Origin: an uncultured Eubacteriales bacterium
Lineage (GTDB): Bacteria > Bacillota > Clostridia > Oscillospirales > Oscillospiraceae
Length of the DNA stretch: 6,314 nucleotides
NCBI GenBank assembly: GCA_902475435.1
Contig: CABRZL010000107.1
Coordinates: 1-6,314, forward strand
Direction: 5' to 3'
The translations under genes were made by a program, and so were the position numbers. Numbering within the stretch: the first letter of the stretch is position 1; every line of letters begins with the position of its first letter. This document shows positions 6,178 through 6,314 of this stretch, piece after piece. The notes under the pieces are model-generated. The model had not been told where the DNA came from and ran no database searches. It saw only the letters and a program-made list of their open reading frames with translations.

Positions 6178-6314
6178 ATGGGGCTACTTGACCTATTACT
6201 GGTTGCTGTCGGTCTATCAATGGACGCTTTCGCGGTTTCAGTATGCAAAGGTTTGAATACCAAAATGCACCCAGTAAAAACAGGGCTTGGCAGGGCTATA
6301 TTTTGGTGGATTCC
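6178..6314 (+). CDS. mntP: MntP manganese efflux pump, 5' end only, apparently frameshifted
   Basis: MntP is a small inner-membrane protein of six helices that exports Mn2+. The first 33 codons fit the family very well: MGLLDLLLVAVGLSMDAFAV, including the conserved Asp of the M-D-A-F-A motif in the first helix, then CKGLNTKMHPVK. After the A5 run at 6276-6280 the frame gives TGLGRAIFWWI, which is unlike MntP. Dropping one base instead gives QGLAGLYFGGF, the expected start of the second helix (family pattern GLYFGGFQ). A one-base insertion is therefore the simplest reading, as a mutation, a sequencing error or, less likely, slippage. The gene follows the ABC pair by 28 bp with AAAGGAAG as its ribosome site and looks like the third operon gene. 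The remainder lies outside the window. Confidence 0.85.
   Translation, partial: MGLLDLLLVAVGLSMDAFAVSVCKGLNTKMHPVKTGLGRAIFWWI

Noticed and set aside
6072..6263. Leftward open frame of 63 codons across the ABC/mntP junction
   Set aside because: It is antisense to the end of the second ABC gene and to the unmistakable MntP start.

Overview
The window looks like accessory DNA from a Gram-positive anaerobe of the class Clostridia (Bacillota). The clues are strong AGGAGG-type ribosome binding sites, intrinsic hairpin-plus-T terminators after most genes, a TnpV-like protein tail and a small XRE regulator of a type common in clostridial mobile elements. No species can be named from the sequence. 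The left part (1-1220) has a mobile-element flavour. The right part (1374 to the end) is a compact transport module with its own regulator.

Left part: the last 27 codons of a TnpV-like protein (2-85) are followed by a small leftward XRE repressor-type gene (450-205) with its own terminator. Rightward from the same intergenic region runs an unrecognised membrane-anchored protein of 168 residues (665-1171), which ends in a strong terminator. An 11-bp direct repeat (469-479 and 517-527) and an imperfect dyad lie in the shared upstream region, where a self-regulating repressor would be expected to bind. Region 86-163 holds nothing that I can identify. Region 1218-1373 is non-coding and holds inverted repeats only.

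Right part: a leftward AraC-family regulator (2380-1406) is divergent from two rightward ABC genes (2663-4408 and 4416-6149), each a complete membrane domain plus ATPase. The two ABC genes are 7 bp apart and surely act as one heterodimeric transporter. The layout, AraC regulator next to a pair of fused exporter-fold ABC half-transporters, resembles the YbtA/YbtPQ siderophore-import arrangement, so uptake of an iron chelate is the best working guess. Multidrug or peptide export cannot be excluded. Each promoter of the divergent pair is readable, and a 13-bp perfect hairpin with T tracts on both strands sits between them as an insulator.

The third gene of the rightward operon, starting 28 bp after the second ABC gene, is clearly the beginning of mntP (manganese efflux). 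Its reading frame breaks at an A5 run (6276-6280): family-like sequence continues in another frame to the end of the window. If the break is real, the manganese exporter is disrupted while the ABC pair is intact.
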